Notes: generated by a model from the letters alone, not told the origin. Shown: positions 24,401 to 33,001, numbered from the stretch's first letter. The stretch is 64,000 nt of DNA from Clostridiales bacterium (GCA_004554585.1 SFLH01000004.1:62001-126000), one strand, 5' to 3'. A program made the numbers and translations.

Positions 24401-24590
24401 CATCCGCTATCTGCGCCAGGTGGCGCACCAGACCCAGTTTCTGCTCATCACCCACCGCCGGGAGACCATGGAGGCCGCCGACGTTCTCTATGGGGTGACC
24501 ATGGAGCGGCAAGGGGTCAGCCGGGTGCTGAAACTGGACTTAGACCAGGCCGAGGCCCTGCTGGGCAGCCACCCGGCCGGAAACCAATGA
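21444..24590 (+). CDS. smc: Chromosome segregation protein SMC
   Basis: 1048 residues. Head domain with Walker A GPNGSGKS (~residue 31-38), hinge from ~450 (GVLGPVGQLF) to ~595 (GGAMTGGSINRKGG), and C-terminal head with signature LSGGERSLVAIAL (~950) and Walker B FCVVDEIEAALDEAN (~967). Coiled coils join them. Start: AAAGGAGG is followed by 8 nt and CTG (21444); reading from this CTG restores the family N-terminus LRLKSLELQGFKSF, whereas the next candidate, TTG at 21459, is 23 nt from the site and cuts five conserved residues. The total is shorter than the ~1170-1200 usual for bacterial SMC, the loss being in both coil arms. Confidence 0.96.
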   Translation: MRLKSLELQGFKSFPDKTVLSFARPITAIVGPNGSGKSNLSDAIRWVLGEQSAKSLRGSRMEDVIFGGAQARKRQGFAQVTLTLEGCQDLLPDGGEEAAVTRRYYRSGESEYYINGKAVRLRDVNELFMDTGLGQEGYALIGQGKIDEILSAKSTQRREIFEEAAGISHCRHQKEETQRKLERTEENLLRIGDKLEELELQREPLRAQAEKARQYLDLREELRQLEISLWMDQLDRQRALGETFSADLAAARQRLAACTQEADRLYARAEELLLTLQEHSAQEEDLAHQVRDNETRRQEGRQQLALGKDRLRANAAGAQRTQEDLDQQHGRRESLKEELDRQQAQLAQLTDQEAQLRQDLGRAQGELEALQAQAADRTAAWQAEVRRAQETLAACRRQEAQAEEAWMALRMEEGALAQRHKLLQEMAQHYEGYGKGVKTAMTALDRGELKGVLGPVGQLFQTDSRYTVALETALGGAMQNLLVEDEQAGKAVLRLVKQREGGRVTCLPLTALRPAQLREEGIEEEPGYLAVASALVRCPERVRPAAAALLGRTVVVDTLDHGVALAKARRWRFPVVTLDGEILRPGGAMTGGSINRKGGILSRGAEEAALEKQRRQARQAVEAGAARLERARQAAAQAAQDLEARQKAGPVSSEKLAEARQAGESRLYALREELAALQGTKRAFGPLLAQLRAQWERAGEDRARQEALLENLDQENQELQREIARLEEQDRALAAAGAALTAQQEENARKKLALEKERADLDRASRARSDEQLELQRQAAALEQKKLQASMEEKRLLDRLWDTYGMTHQGALAVRQPVQDPEKAQRRTAQLTGAIRAMGTVNLGAMEEFARIEERYRYFHDQKTDVETARRELEGIIGEITQEMEEIFRREFAKIQQAFTQTFADLFGGGQGTLALEDEQDVLHCGIDIRVQPPGKTLRTISLLSGGERSLVAIALYFAILRVHPTPFCVVDEIEAALDEANGARFIRYLRQVAHQTQFLLITHRRETMEAADVLYGVTMERQGVSRVLKLDLDQAEALLGSHPAGNQ

Positions 24591-24605
24591 CAGGAGGCAT
24601 TCCCC

Positions 24606-25472
24606 ATGGGATTGTTTGATAAAATTAAGAAGCTGAATATTTTCTCCGGCCTGTTCACCGTGGACGAGGATTTCTTTGAAGAGCTGGAGGAATCCCTCAT
24701 CCTCTCGGACATGGGCATGGACACCACTATGGAGGCGGTGGAAACCCTGCGGGAACGGGTGAAAGAGCGCAAGATCAAAGAGCCGGAGGAGGTCAAGGCC
24801 TGCCTGCGGGAGATTCTGGTGGAGATGCTGGACGTGGGCGAGACTACCCTGGACCTGTCCGGCAAGCCCGCGGTGATCCTGATGATCGGGGTCAACGGCG
24901 TGGGCAAGACCACCACCATCGGCAAGCTGGCCCACCTGCTGCGGGAGGAGGGCAACCGGGTCCTTTTGGCCGCCGGGGATACCTTCCGGGCTGCCGCTGC
25001 CGATCAGCTGGCCATCTGGGCCGAGCGGGCCAAGGTGGAGATCGTCCGCCACGAGGAGGGGTCCGACCCCGCTGCCGTGGTCTTTGACGCCATGAACGCC
25101 GCCCGGGCCCGCCGGGTGGACGTGGTGCTGGTGGACACCGCCGGGCGCCTGCACAACAAACAGAATTTGATGAACGAACTGGGCAAGATCCGCCGGGTGG
25201 TGGACCGGGAGGGGACAGAGAGCTCCAAGGAGGTCCTGCTGGTCCTGGACGCCACCACCGGCCAGAACGGCCTGATCCAGGCCAAGCAGTTTGGGGAAAG
25301 CGCCGGCATCACCGGCATTGTGCTGACCAAGCTGGACGGCACCGCCAAGGGCGGCGTGGTCCTGGCCATCGCCAAGGAACTGGGCGTGCCGGTGAAGTAC
25401 GTGGGCCTGGGCGAGGGGATGGAAGATCTGCAGCCCTTTGACCCGGTGGCCTTTGCCGAGGCGCTGGTGTGA
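24606..25472 (+). CDS. ftsY: Signal recognition particle receptor FtsY
   Basis: 288 residues. The NG GTPase of the co-translational targeting pathway: N domain 1-85, then G1 GVNGVGKTTTIGKLA, AGDTFRAAAADQL, G3 DTAGRLHN, and G4 TKLDGTAKGG. The long acidic A domain of proteobacterial FtsY is missing, as is usual in Firmicutes. AGGAGG precedes the ATG, 15 nt after smc; smc-ftsY is a conserved gene order. Confidence 0.97.
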   Translation: MGLFDKIKKLNIFSGLFTVDEDFFEELEESLILSDMGMDTTMEAVETLRERVKERKIKEPEEVKACLREILVEMLDVGETTLDLSGKPAVILMIGVNGVGKTTTIGKLAHLLREEGNRVLLAAGDTFRAAAADQLAIWAERAKVEIVRHEEGSDPAAVVFDAMNAARARRVDVVLVDTAGRLHNKQNLMNELGKIRRVVDREGTESSKEVLLVLDATTGQNGLIQAKQFGESAGITGIVLTKLDGTAKGGVVLAIAKELGVPVKYVGLGEGMEDLQPFDPVAFAEALV

Positions 25473-25521
25473 GCAAGCCCCCTGCCCCACGGCAGGGACA
25501 GACAGAAAGGAGCGACCAACC

Positions 25522-26247
25522 ATGGCGCGTATCGACGGAAGAGCCCAGGACCAGCTGCGTCCTGTGGAAATCCTTCCTCATGTGAACAAATTTGCCGAAG
25601 GCAGCTGCCTGATCCGCTGCGGGGACACCCACGTGCTGTGCACCGCCAGCGTGGAGGAGCGCACCCCGCCCCACGTCCCCTTTGGCGAGGGCTGGGTGAC
25701 GGCGGAGTATTCCATGCTCCCCCGGGCCAACCGGGAGCGCAGCCGCCGGGATGTTTCAAAGTTAAAGCTCTCCCCCCGCTCGGCGGAGATCCAGCGCCTG
25801 GTGGGCCGTGCCCTCCGGGCCGCGGTGGACATGAAAAAGCTGGGAGAGCGGACCATTACCATCGACTGCGACGTCCTCCAGGGCGACGGGGGCACCCGCA
25901 CCGCCTCGGTGACCGGGGGCTATGTGGCCCTGGCCCTGGCCTGCCAGAAACTGCTGGACGAGGGGGTTTTGAAAAAGAACCCCCTGGTGACCTCCGTGGC
26001 CGCCGTCTCGGCGGGAATCGTGGAGGACCAGCCCCTGCTGGACCTGTGCTATGAGGAGGATTCCCACGCCATGGTGGACCTCAACTGCGTCATGACCGCC
26101 CAGGGGGAGATCGTGGAGCTCCAGGGCACCGGCGAGGGCCGGGCCTTCACCATCCAGGAGCAGCGGCAGCTGGTGGACCTGTGCGCCAAGGGCATCCAGG
26201 AGCTCCAGGCCATCCAGGCCGCCGTGCTGGAAGGAGGGAGCCGATGA
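25522..26247 (+). CDS. rph: Ribonuclease PH
   Basis: 241 residues. A phosphorolytic 3'-5' exoribonuclease that trims tRNA 3' ends. Recognised by the MARIDGRAQDQLRPVEI opening, the basic patch SRRDVSKLKLSPRSAEIQRL that binds RNA, and the phosphate-site region GDGGTRTASVTGGYVA. GAAAGGAGCG precedes the ATG at 25522. It overlaps rdgB by 4 nt. Confidence 0.96.
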   Translation: MARIDGRAQDQLRPVEILPHVNKFAEGSCLIRCGDTHVLCTASVEERTPPHVPFGEGWVTAEYSMLPRANRERSRRDVSKLKLSPRSAEIQRLVGRALRAAVDMKKLGERTITIDCDVLQGDGGTRTASVTGGYVALALACQKLLDEGVLKKNPLVTSVAAVSAGIVEDQPLLDLCYEEDSHAMVDLNCVMTAQGEIVELQGTGEGRAFTIQEQRQLVDLCAKGIQELQAIQAAVLEGGSR

Positions 26248-26843
26248 AAGTCGTGCTGGCCAGCCACAACAAGAAAAAGATGGTGGAGATGCGGGCCATC
26301 CTCTCCCGGATGGGGGTGGAGGTGATCTCCCAGGCTGAGGTGGGGCTGGATTTGGAGCCCGAGGAGACGGGCACCACTTTTGAGGAAAATGCCCGCATCA
26401 AGGCCAAGGCGGTCATGGAGGCCTCCGGCCTGCCCGCCATCGCCGACGACTCCGGCCTCATGGTGGACGCCCTGGGAGGAGAACCCGGGGTTTATTCCGC
26501 CCGCTACGGGGGCGAGGGCCTGGACGACACCGGCCGCTGGCAGCTGCTGCTAAAAAACATGGCCGGGCAGACCAACCGGGCCTGCAAGTTCGTCAGCGTC
26601 ATCTGCTGCGCCTTCCCCGACGGCACTGAGCTCATGGCCCGGGGGGAGTGCCCCGGGGTGCTGGCCCAGGGGCCCAGCGGGGATGGGGGCTTTGGCTACG
26701 ACCCCGTCTTTTACCTGCCCCAGCTGGGCAAAACCATGGCCCAGCTGACGCCGGAGGAAAAAAATCAGATTTCCCACCGGGCCCAGGCCCTGGCGGGATT
26801 CCAGATAGAATGGGAGAAACAACACCATGGAACTGACCAGTAA
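26244..26843 (+). CDS. rdgB: XTP/dITP diphosphatase (non-canonical purine NTP pyrophosphatase)
   Basis: 199 residues. Hydrolyses XTP, ITP and dITP to monophosphates, cleaning the nucleotide pool. Ham1/RdgB hallmarks: VLASHNKKKMVEM (SxNxxK), TFEENARIKA, ADDSGLMVDALGGEPGVYSARY, GDGGFGYDPVF, and the terminal SHRAQAL. It starts inside the rph stop (ATGA) and ends 17 nt inside yhbY, so the three genes are tightly coupled. Confidence 0.96.
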   Translation: MKVVLASHNKKKMVEMRAILSRMGVEVISQAEVGLDLEPEETGTTFEENARIKAKAVMEASGLPAIADDSGLMVDALGGEPGVYSARYGGEGLDDTGRWQLLLKNMAGQTNRACKFVSVICCAFPDGTELMARGECPGVLAQGPSGDGGFGYDPVFYLPQLGKTMAQLTPEEKNQISHRAQALAGFQIEWEKQHHGTDQ

Positions 26844-27156
26844 ACAAAGAGCCCAGCTGCGGGCCCTGGCCAACGGACTGGACACCATCCTGCAGATCGG
26901 TAAGGAGGGCATCGGGGACAACGTCATCCAGCAGGCCAACGAGGCCCTGGAAGCCCGGGAGCTCATCAAGTGCCGGGTGCTGGAGAGCGCCATGCTCACC
27001 CCCCGGGAGGCCTGCCAGGAACTGGCCCGGCGCACCCGCAGCGAAGGGGTGCAGGTCATCGGCACCAAATTTGTGCTATACAGAGAGAGCCACAACAAGG
27101 AGAAGAAAGACAAGATTGTGTTGGTAAAGGACCGGAAGAAACCGAGCCCAAAATAA
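26827..27156 (+). CDS. yhbY: YhbY-type CRM-domain RNA-binding protein
   Basis: 109 residues. A single CRM domain: LTSKQRAQLRALANGL, the conserved LQIGKEGI loop (GxxG), and CQELARRTRSEGVQVIGTKFVLYR. The tail is very basic (KEKKDKIVLVKDRKKPSPK). The family associates with pre-50S ribosomal particles. The gene overlaps the end of rdgB and precedes nadD, a common Firmicute order. Confidence 0.93.
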   Translation: MELTSKQRAQLRALANGLDTILQIGKEGIGDNVIQQANEALEARELIKCRVLESAMLTPREACQELARRTRSEGVQVIGTKFVLYRESHNKEKKDKIVLVKDRKKPSPK

Positions 27157-27181
27157 CTGGGAAAGCAGGTGGAATCAAGTC

Positions 27182-28390
27182 ATGAAGATTGGAATTTACG
27201 GCGGAACCTTTGACCCGCCCCATCTGGGCCACATGGAAGCGGCCCGGGCTGCCCTGGAGCAGCTGAACTTAGACCGGTTGCTGATCATTCCCGACTGTGA
27301 GCCCCCCCACAAGGACCTGTCCGCCGAGGCGGCCAGCCCCCAGCAGAGGCTGGCCATGGCGGCGCTGATGGCCGACGGCCTGGGCCCCCGGGCGGAGGCC
27401 TCGGACCTGGAAATCCGCCGGGAGGGCAAAAGCTATACTGCCGACACCGTGGAGCAGCTGCACGAGCAGTTCCCCGACGACGAGCTGTGGCTGCTCATGG
27501 GCACGGATATGTTTTTGACTGTGCAGAACTGGTACCAGCCCGAGCGGATCTTCCAGTACGCCGGCGTGGCCGCCTTCGCCCGCCGGGAGGAGGACACCCA
27601 GGCCCTCTTTGCCGAGCAGAGCAAGTATCTGGAAGAGACCTTCCACGCCCGGACCACGGTGGTGGACCTGCCCAAGGTGGTGGAGATCGCCTCCCGGGAC
27701 CTGCGGCGGATGCTGGCCTCGGAGTGGACCGGCGGCAACGTGGACCCGGCCCAATACCTGTGGACGCCGGTCTACGGCTACATCCTTCAGGAGGGGCTGT
27801 TCGGCACCAAGGCAGAGCTGAAGCACTTGAGCGACAAGCATCTGCGGGCGGTGTCCTACGCCATGGTCAAGGCCAAGCGCCTGCCCCACATTCGGGGCAC
27901 CGAGGAGACCGCCGTGGCCCTGGCCCGCTTCTGGGGCGCCGACCCGGAGAAGGCCCGCCGGGCGGCCATCCTTCACGACTGCACCAAGTACTGGGAGCTG
28001 GAGCCCCAGGTGGCCCTGTGCGACCAGGCGGGAGTTCCCTTAGACCCCCTGGAGCGGACCTCCCCCAAGCTCCTGCACTCCAAGACCGGGGCCATCCTGG
28101 CCCGGGACCGCTTTGGGGAGCCGGACGACGTTTACGAGGCCATTTTCTGCCATACCACCGGCAAGCCAGGCATGACGACCTTGGATAAGATCCTCTACCT
28201 GGCCGATTACATGGAACCCAACCGAGACTTCGACGGGGTGGAGGAACTGCGCCGTTTGGTCTGGGAGGATCTGGACCAGGCCATGGTCCTGGGTCTGGAG
28301 ATGTCCGTGGAGGATCTCCAGGGCCGGGGGGTTGAGGTCCACCGCAATACCTGGGATGCCCTGGAAGAATTGAGGAGGGTGCCCCGGTGA
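27182..28390 (+). CDS. nadD: NadD-YqeK fusion: nicotinate-nucleotide adenylyltransferase and HD-domain Ap4A hydrolase
   Basis: 402 residues. Residues 1-205 are NadD: GIYGGTFDPPHLGH (HxGH nucleotidyl-transferase motif, H14-H17), then WLLMGTDMF; it joins nicotinate mononucleotide and ATP to form NaAD. Residues ~210-402 are YqeK: an HD-domain metal-dependent phosphohydrolase (AAILHDCTKYW, LHSKTGAILARDRFG, AIFCHTTGKPGMTTLDKILYLADYMEP). In most Firmicutes these are two adjacent genes; here no stop separates them (linker near 27800-27830). The stop overlaps the GTG start of the LCP gene. Confidence 0.95.
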   Translation: MKIGIYGGTFDPPHLGHMEAARAALEQLNLDRLLIIPDCEPPHKDLSAEAASPQQRLAMAALMADGLGPRAEASDLEIRREGKSYTADTVEQLHEQFPDDELWLLMGTDMFLTVQNWYQPERIFQYAGVAAFARREEDTQALFAEQSKYLEETFHARTTVVDLPKVVEIASRDLRRMLASEWTGGNVDPAQYLWTPVYGYILQEGLFGTKAELKHLSDKHLRAVSYAMVKAKRLPHIRGTEETAVALARFWGADPEKARRAAILHDCTKYWELEPQVALCDQAGVPLDPLERTSPKLLHSKTGAILARDRFGEPDDVYEAIFCHTTGKPGMTTLDKILYLADYMEPNRDFDGVEELRRLVWEDLDQAMVLGLEMSVEDLQGRGVEVHRNTWDALEELRRVPR

Positions 28391-29973
28391 GCAGACGATC
28401 CTTTTCCGAAGAAGAGATGAGACAGAGAGAAAAGGAGGCCCGCTCCCTGCGGCGCAAACAGGAGCAGGCATACCGGGAGGCCCAGCGGGGGGTCCACGAT
28501 TGGCTCCCCCCGGATGACGGCCCGGAAGAGGACCTGCTTTGGGGCGATCCCCGGGATCGCCTGTATGACCGAGTAGAGGAAGACGAATGGGAGGCCGAGC
28601 GCCGGCAGATCCGCGAGGAGCTGTGGGACGATCCCTGGCCCAAGGCGCCTCCCCGGCGGCGGGAACCGGAACAGGAACCCGCCGAGGAAGCGTGGGACGA
28701 ACCCACCTCTCGCTGGGAAGAAGGGCCGTGGGAGGACCCAGCCCCCCGGCCCCAGGAGGAGTTGTGGGACAACCCCTGGCCCACCGGCGGCCAGGAGCGT
28801 CTGGCCGCTCCCCAGAATGAGCCCCGGACCCCGCCGCGCCGATCCAACCGCCCGCCCGCCGCGCCGCCTCCCAGCGGCCGCAAGCCGGCAAACCGGGACG
28901 GCAGCGGCCGGCCTCCCCGAAAAAGCAAGAAGCGGAAGGTGCTGCTGATCGTCCTGATCGTCCTGCTGGCGATTTTGGCCGCGGGAGTGATCCTCCACCA
29001 GATCTACGTCCGCCCGCCGGACATCCCCGAGCAGCAGAGCGCGGGCACCGACCCGGGCAGCATGGGGGCCGGCCGAAAGGACGGCGTGTACACCTTCCTG
29101 CTGGTGGGCCGGGATGACGGCGGCGGCGGCAACACCGACACCATCATGGTGGGCTGCTTCGACGTGAACAACAAGACTCTGGACGTGCTGAGCATCTACC
29201 GGGACACCTATGTGGACGTGCCCTGGGAGATCGCCAAGATCAACTCCGTCTATAACCGCCAGGGCATCGAGGGCCTGCAGCAGCAGGTGAAAAACCTCAT
29301 CGGCTATACCCCCGACTTCTACTTCGTGCTGGAGCTGGACGCGGTGTCCGAGCTGGTGGACGCCATCGGCGGTGTAGATTACGATGTGCCTTACAGCATG
29401 CACTATGACGACCCCTCTCAGGACCTGCACATCCACTTTGAGGCGGGCATGCAGCACATCGACGGGGACGACGCGGTGAAGATTCTGCGCTGGCGGAAGA
29501 ACAACAGCGGCGAGAGCCTGTCCGTGGGCGACGTGGGCCGGGTGGAGATCCAGCACTCCTTCCTCCGGGCGGTGGCCAAAGAGATGCTGAGCATCGGCAC
29601 CCTGACCAAGATCGGGGACATTGTGGACATCATGAACCGCAACCTGAACAGCAACCTGAACTATGGGGAGATGATCTGGTTCGGCGAACAGGCCCTGGGC
29701 CTGGGAGAGAACAGCATCCGCTTCCACAACCTGCCTGGGGACTATACCGGCACTGTCTGGAGCCCCACCTATCAAAACTACCAGTCGTACGTGTTCGTCA
29801 ACTCCACCGCCCTGCGGGAGCTGGTGAACCAGTATATGAACCCCTATTTGACCGACATCACCGCGGACATGCAGCACGTGGTCCACGACACCACGGTGAA
29901 CAACCTGCCGGTGGAGACCGACACCGCCGGCACAGCAGACGGTGAGGGTACCGAAGAGGGGAGCACCGATTGA
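28387..29973 (+). CDS. LytR-CpsA-Psr (LCP) family glycopolymer transferase with long cytoplasmic tail
   Basis: 528 residues. Residues 1-180 are highly charged, predicted disordered and cytoplasmic, with recurring Trp-Asp-x-Pro units (ELWDDPWP, AWDEPTSRWEEGPWEDP, ELWDNPWP). One membrane helix lies at ~183-204, followed by an extracellular LCP domain at ~230-470 with VGRDDGGGGNTDTIMV, LSIYRDTYV, INSVYNRQGIEGL and the RWRKNN motif. LCP enzymes attach teichoic acids or capsule to peptidoglycan. The GTG at 28387 lies 8 nt after GAGGAGG and overlaps the nadD stop. A yqeK-lcp-rsfS order is typical for Clostridia. Confidence 0.93.
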   Translation: MSRRSFSEEEMRQREKEARSLRRKQEQAYREAQRGVHDWLPPDDGPEEDLLWGDPRDRLYDRVEEDEWEAERRQIREELWDDPWPKAPPRRREPEQEPAEEAWDEPTSRWEEGPWEDPAPRPQEELWDNPWPTGGQERLAAPQNEPRTPPRRSNRPPAAPPPSGRKPANRDGSGRPPRKSKKRKVLLIVLIVLLAILAAGVILHQIYVRPPDIPEQQSAGTDPGSMGAGRKDGVYTFLLVGRDDGGGGNTDTIMVGCFDVNNKTLDVLSIYRDTYVDVPWEIAKINSVYNRQGIEGLQQQVKNLIGYTPDFYFVLELDAVSELVDAIGGVDYDVPYSMHYDDPSQDLHIHFEAGMQHIDGDDAVKILRWRKNNSGESLSVGDVGRVEIQHSFLRAVAKEMLSIGTLTKIGDIVDIMNRNLNSNLNYGEMIWFGEQALGLGENSIRFHNLPGDYTGTVWSPTYQNYQSYVFVNSTALRELVNQYMNPYLTDITADMQHVVHDTTVNNLPVETDTAGTADGEGTEEGSTD

Positions 29974-30012
29974 TCCCCCGGGCCTTGGCCCGGCGAAAGG
30001 AAAGGAAGAACT

Positions 30013-30375
30013 ATGACACCAAAAGAAATGGCACTGCTGCTGGCCAAGGCACTGGACAGCAAAAAGGGCAAGGATATCCGGGTGCTGGCCATTGACAGCG
30101 TGACCACCCTGGCCGACTATTTTGTCCTGTGCACCGGCACCTCCGCGCCCCAGCTGAAGGCGCTGGCGGACGCGGGAGAAAAGGCTATGAAGGAGGAGGG
30201 AATCCTGCCCCACCACGTGGAGGGCCACCGGGGCGGCACCTGGATCCTGCAGGACTACGGCGACGTGGTGGTCCACCTGTTCGACAAGGAGGCCCGGGCC
30301 TTTTACGACCTGGACCGCCTGTGGGAGGACGCCACGGTGGTGGACCTGAGCCAGGTCCTTCAGCCCGGCGAATGA
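30013..30375 (+). CDS. rsfS: Ribosomal silencing factor RsfS
   Basis: 120 residues. Binds uL14 on the large subunit and blocks subunit joining when nutrients are short. Family signatures: DIRVLAIDSVTTLADYFVLCTGTS and HHVEGHRGGTWILQDYGDVVVHLF. AAAGGAAGAACT precedes the ATG. It belongs to the nadD-lcp-rsfS-leuS run. Confidence 0.96.
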   Translation: MTPKEMALLLAKALDSKKGKDIRVLAIDSVTTLADYFVLCTGTSAPQLKALADAGEKAMKEEGILPHHVEGHRGGTWILQDYGDVVVHLFDKEARAFYDLDRLWEDATVVDLSQVLQPGE

Positions 30376-30427
30376 TTTGAGAAGAGAGCATCCAAAAGAG
30401 ATGAAATAACAGGAAAGTGTGATCAGA

Positions 30428-32842
30428 TTGAAATACGAGTTTAACCGCATCGAACGCAAATGGCAGGACCGTTGGGCCAAGGAAAACTGCTACCACGCCG
30501 AGACCGGGGGGGACAAGCCCAAGTTCTATGCCCTGGTGGAGTTCCCCTATCCCTCCGGCCAGGGCCTGCACGTGGGCCACGCCCGGCCCTACACCGCCAT
30601 GGACGTGGTGGCCCGCAAACGCCGGATGGACGGCTATAACGTCCTCTTCCCCATGGGTTACGACGCCTTCGGCCTGCCCACGGAGAACTATGCCATCAAG
30701 AACCACATCCATCCCGCCAAGGTCACCCACGACAACATCGCCAACTTCACCAAGCAGCTGAAGATGCTGGGCTACTCCTTCGACTGGGACCGGGTGGTGG
30801 ACACCACCGATCCCAACTACTACAAGTGGACCCAGTGGATCTTCCTGCAGCTGTTCAAGAAGGGCCTGGCCTACAAGACCTCCATGCCCGTCAACTGGTG
30901 CACCTCCTGCAAGTGCGTGCTGGCCAACGAAGAGGTGGTCAACGGGGTGTGCGAGCGGTGCGGCTCCGAGGTGGTGCGCAAGGAGAAGAGCCAGTGGATG
31001 CTGAAGATCACCGAGTATGCCCAGCGTCTCATCGACGACCTAGACCAGGTGGACTTCATTGAGCGGGTGAAGATCCAGCAGAAGAACTGGATCGGCCGCT
31101 CCACCGGCGCCGAGGTCACCTTCCCCACCACCCAGGGGGATGACCTGGTGATCTACACCACCCGTCCGGACACCCTCTTCGGGGCCACCTACATGGTCCT
31201 CTCCCCGGAGCACCCCTACATCGAAAAGTGGAAGGGCGCCATCGGCAACTGGGACCAGGTGGCCGAGTACGTGGAGGCCGCTGCCCACAAGTCCGATTTC
31301 GAGCGTACCGAGCTGGTCAAGGAAAAGACCGGCGTAAAGCTGGACGGCGTCATGGGCATCAACCCCGTCAACGGCAAGCAGATCCCCATCTTCATCTCCG
31401 ACTACGTCCTGGTCTCCTACGGCACCGGCGCCATCATGGCTGTGCCGGCCCACGATGACCGCGACTGGGAGTTTGCCAAGAAGTTCGGCTGCGAGATCAT
31501 CGAGGTGGTCAAGGGTGGTGACATCGAAAAGGAAGCCTTCACCCTCAAGGATGACACGGGTATCATGGTCAACTCCGGCTTCCTGGACGGCATGACCGTC
31601 AAGGACGCCATCCCCGTCATCACCAAGTGGCTGGAGGAGAAGGGCATCGGCCACGCCAAGGTCAACTACAAGCTCCGGGACTGGGTTTTCTCCCGCCAGC
31701 GGTACTGGGGCGAGCCCATTCCCCTGGTCCACTGTGACAAGTGCGGCTGGGTGGCCCTGCCCGAGGAGCAGCTGCCCCTGCTGCTGCCCGAGGTGGCCAG
31801 CTACGAGCCCACCGACAACGGTGAGTCCCCCCTGGCGCCCATGACCGACTGGGTGAACACCACCTGCCCCTGCTGCGGCGGCCCGGCCAAGCGGGAGACC
31901 GATACCATGCCCCAGTGGGCTGGCTCCTCCTGGTACTTCCTGCGGTACATGGACCCCCACAACGATAAGGCCCTGGCCTCCAAAGAGGCCCTGAACTATT
32001 GGGGCCAGGTAGACTGGTACAACGGCGGCATGGAGCACACCACCCTCCACCTGCTCTACTCCCGCTTCTGGCACAAGTTCCTCTATGACCTGGGCGTGGT
32101 GCCCTTCCCCGAGCCCTATCACAAGCGCACCAGCCACGGCATGATCCTGGGCGAGGGTGGCGAGAAGATGTCCAAGAGCCGGGGCAACGTGGTCAACCCC
32201 AACGACGTGGTGGCCCAGTACGGCGCAGACACCATGCGCATGTACATCATGTTCATCGGCGACTTTGAGAAAGCCGCGGCCTGGTCCGACAACGCCGTGA
32301 AGGGCTGCAAGCGCTTCCTGGACCGCATCTGGAACCTCACCGACCAGCTGGCCCCCGGCGACAGCTACGGCAAGGACAACGAGGCCCTCATCCACAAGAC
32401 CATCAAGAAGGTCTCCGATGACATCGAGAACATGAAGTTCAACACCGCCATCGCAGCCCTGATGACCCTGACCAACCAGTTCTATGACAAGGGTGCCAAC
32501 CAGGCAGAGTTTCAGACCCTGCTGCAGCTGCTCTCTCCCTTCGCCCCCCACATGGCTGACGAGCTGTGGGAGCAGCTGGGCTTTGCGGGTATGGCCAGCA
32601 CTTCCGCTTGGCCGGCCTATGACGAGAGCAAGACCGTAGCCTCGGAGGTCACCATCGCTGTCCAGGTGGGCGGCAAGCTCAAGACCACCGTCACCGTGCC
32701 CACCGGCAGTGACCAGGAGGCTGTGCTGGCTGTGGTCACCGCCGAGCCGAAGATCGTCAAGCTCATGGAGGGCAAGGACATCGTGAAGGTCATCCACGTG
32801 CCCAACAAGCTGGTCAACCTGATCCTGAAGCCCAAAGCCTGA
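30428..32842 (+). CDS. leuS: Leucyl-tRNA synthetase
   Basis: 804 residues, the bacterial length. Class I synthetase: HIGH-type motif GLHVGHARPYT (~residues 45-55), zinc module CTSCKC...CERCG, editing domain (CP1) including TTRPDTLFGATYMVLSPEHP and GTGAIMAVPAHDDRD, and EKMSKSRGN near 578-586. The start is assigned to TTG at 30428: AGGAAAG lies 10 nt upstream and the sequence then begins MKYEFNRIERKWQ, as in the family; a GTG at 30419 touches the ribosome site. No T-box fits in the 52 nt after rsfS. Confidence 0.97.
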   Translation: MKYEFNRIERKWQDRWAKENCYHAETGGDKPKFYALVEFPYPSGQGLHVGHARPYTAMDVVARKRRMDGYNVLFPMGYDAFGLPTENYAIKNHIHPAKVTHDNIANFTKQLKMLGYSFDWDRVVDTTDPNYYKWTQWIFLQLFKKGLAYKTSMPVNWCTSCKCVLANEEVVNGVCERCGSEVVRKEKSQWMLKITEYAQRLIDDLDQVDFIERVKIQQKNWIGRSTGAEVTFPTTQGDDLVIYTTRPDTLFGATYMVLSPEHPYIEKWKGAIGNWDQVAEYVEAAAHKSDFERTELVKEKTGVKLDGVMGINPVNGKQIPIFISDYVLVSYGTGAIMAVPAHDDRDWEFAKKFGCEIIEVVKGGDIEKEAFTLKDDTGIMVNSGFLDGMTVKDAIPVITKWLEEKGIGHAKVNYKLRDWVFSRQRYWGEPIPLVHCDKCGWVALPEEQLPLLLPEVASYEPTDNGESPLAPMTDWVNTTCPCCGGPAKRETDTMPQWAGSSWYFLRYMDPHNDKALASKEALNYWGQVDWYNGGMEHTTLHLLYSRFWHKFLYDLGVVPFPEPYHKRTSHGMILGEGGEKMSKSRGNVVNPNDVVAQYGADTMRMYIMFIGDFEKAAAWSDNAVKGCKRFLDRIWNLTDQLAPGDSYGKDNEALIHKTIKKVSDDIENMKFNTAIAALMTLTNQFYDKGANQAEFQTLLQLLSPFAPHMADELWEQLGFAGMASTSAWPAYDESKTVASEVTIAVQVGGKLKTTVTVPTGSDQEAVLAVVTAEPKIVKLMEGKDIVKVIHVPNKLVNLILKPKA

Positions 32843-32892
32843 GAAGTTTTCCACAAAACCAGCCCTTGCGGTGAATTTCTTTGGAATGTCTC

Positions 32893-32921
32893 TTGACAAT
32901 AGGGCGGAAATTGCATATAAT
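32893..32921 (+). promoter_or_regulatory. Promoter of rpsU
   Basis: TTGACA, 17 nt, TATAAT: full consensus. The leader contains a small hairpin GTGGA/TCCAC that could tune expression. Confidence 0.9.
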
Positions 32922-33001
32922 ACCACTGATAAAGCCATATTTTACAATGGCCCTTTGGTGCGTGGAACTCCAGTCCACCACTTCGGAGGGAGGGAAAACG
33001 A

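Noticed and set aside
30376..30427. T-box leader for leuS
   Set aside because: Only 52 nt separate rsfS from leuS; there is no room for a T-box and no AGGGTGG-type core.
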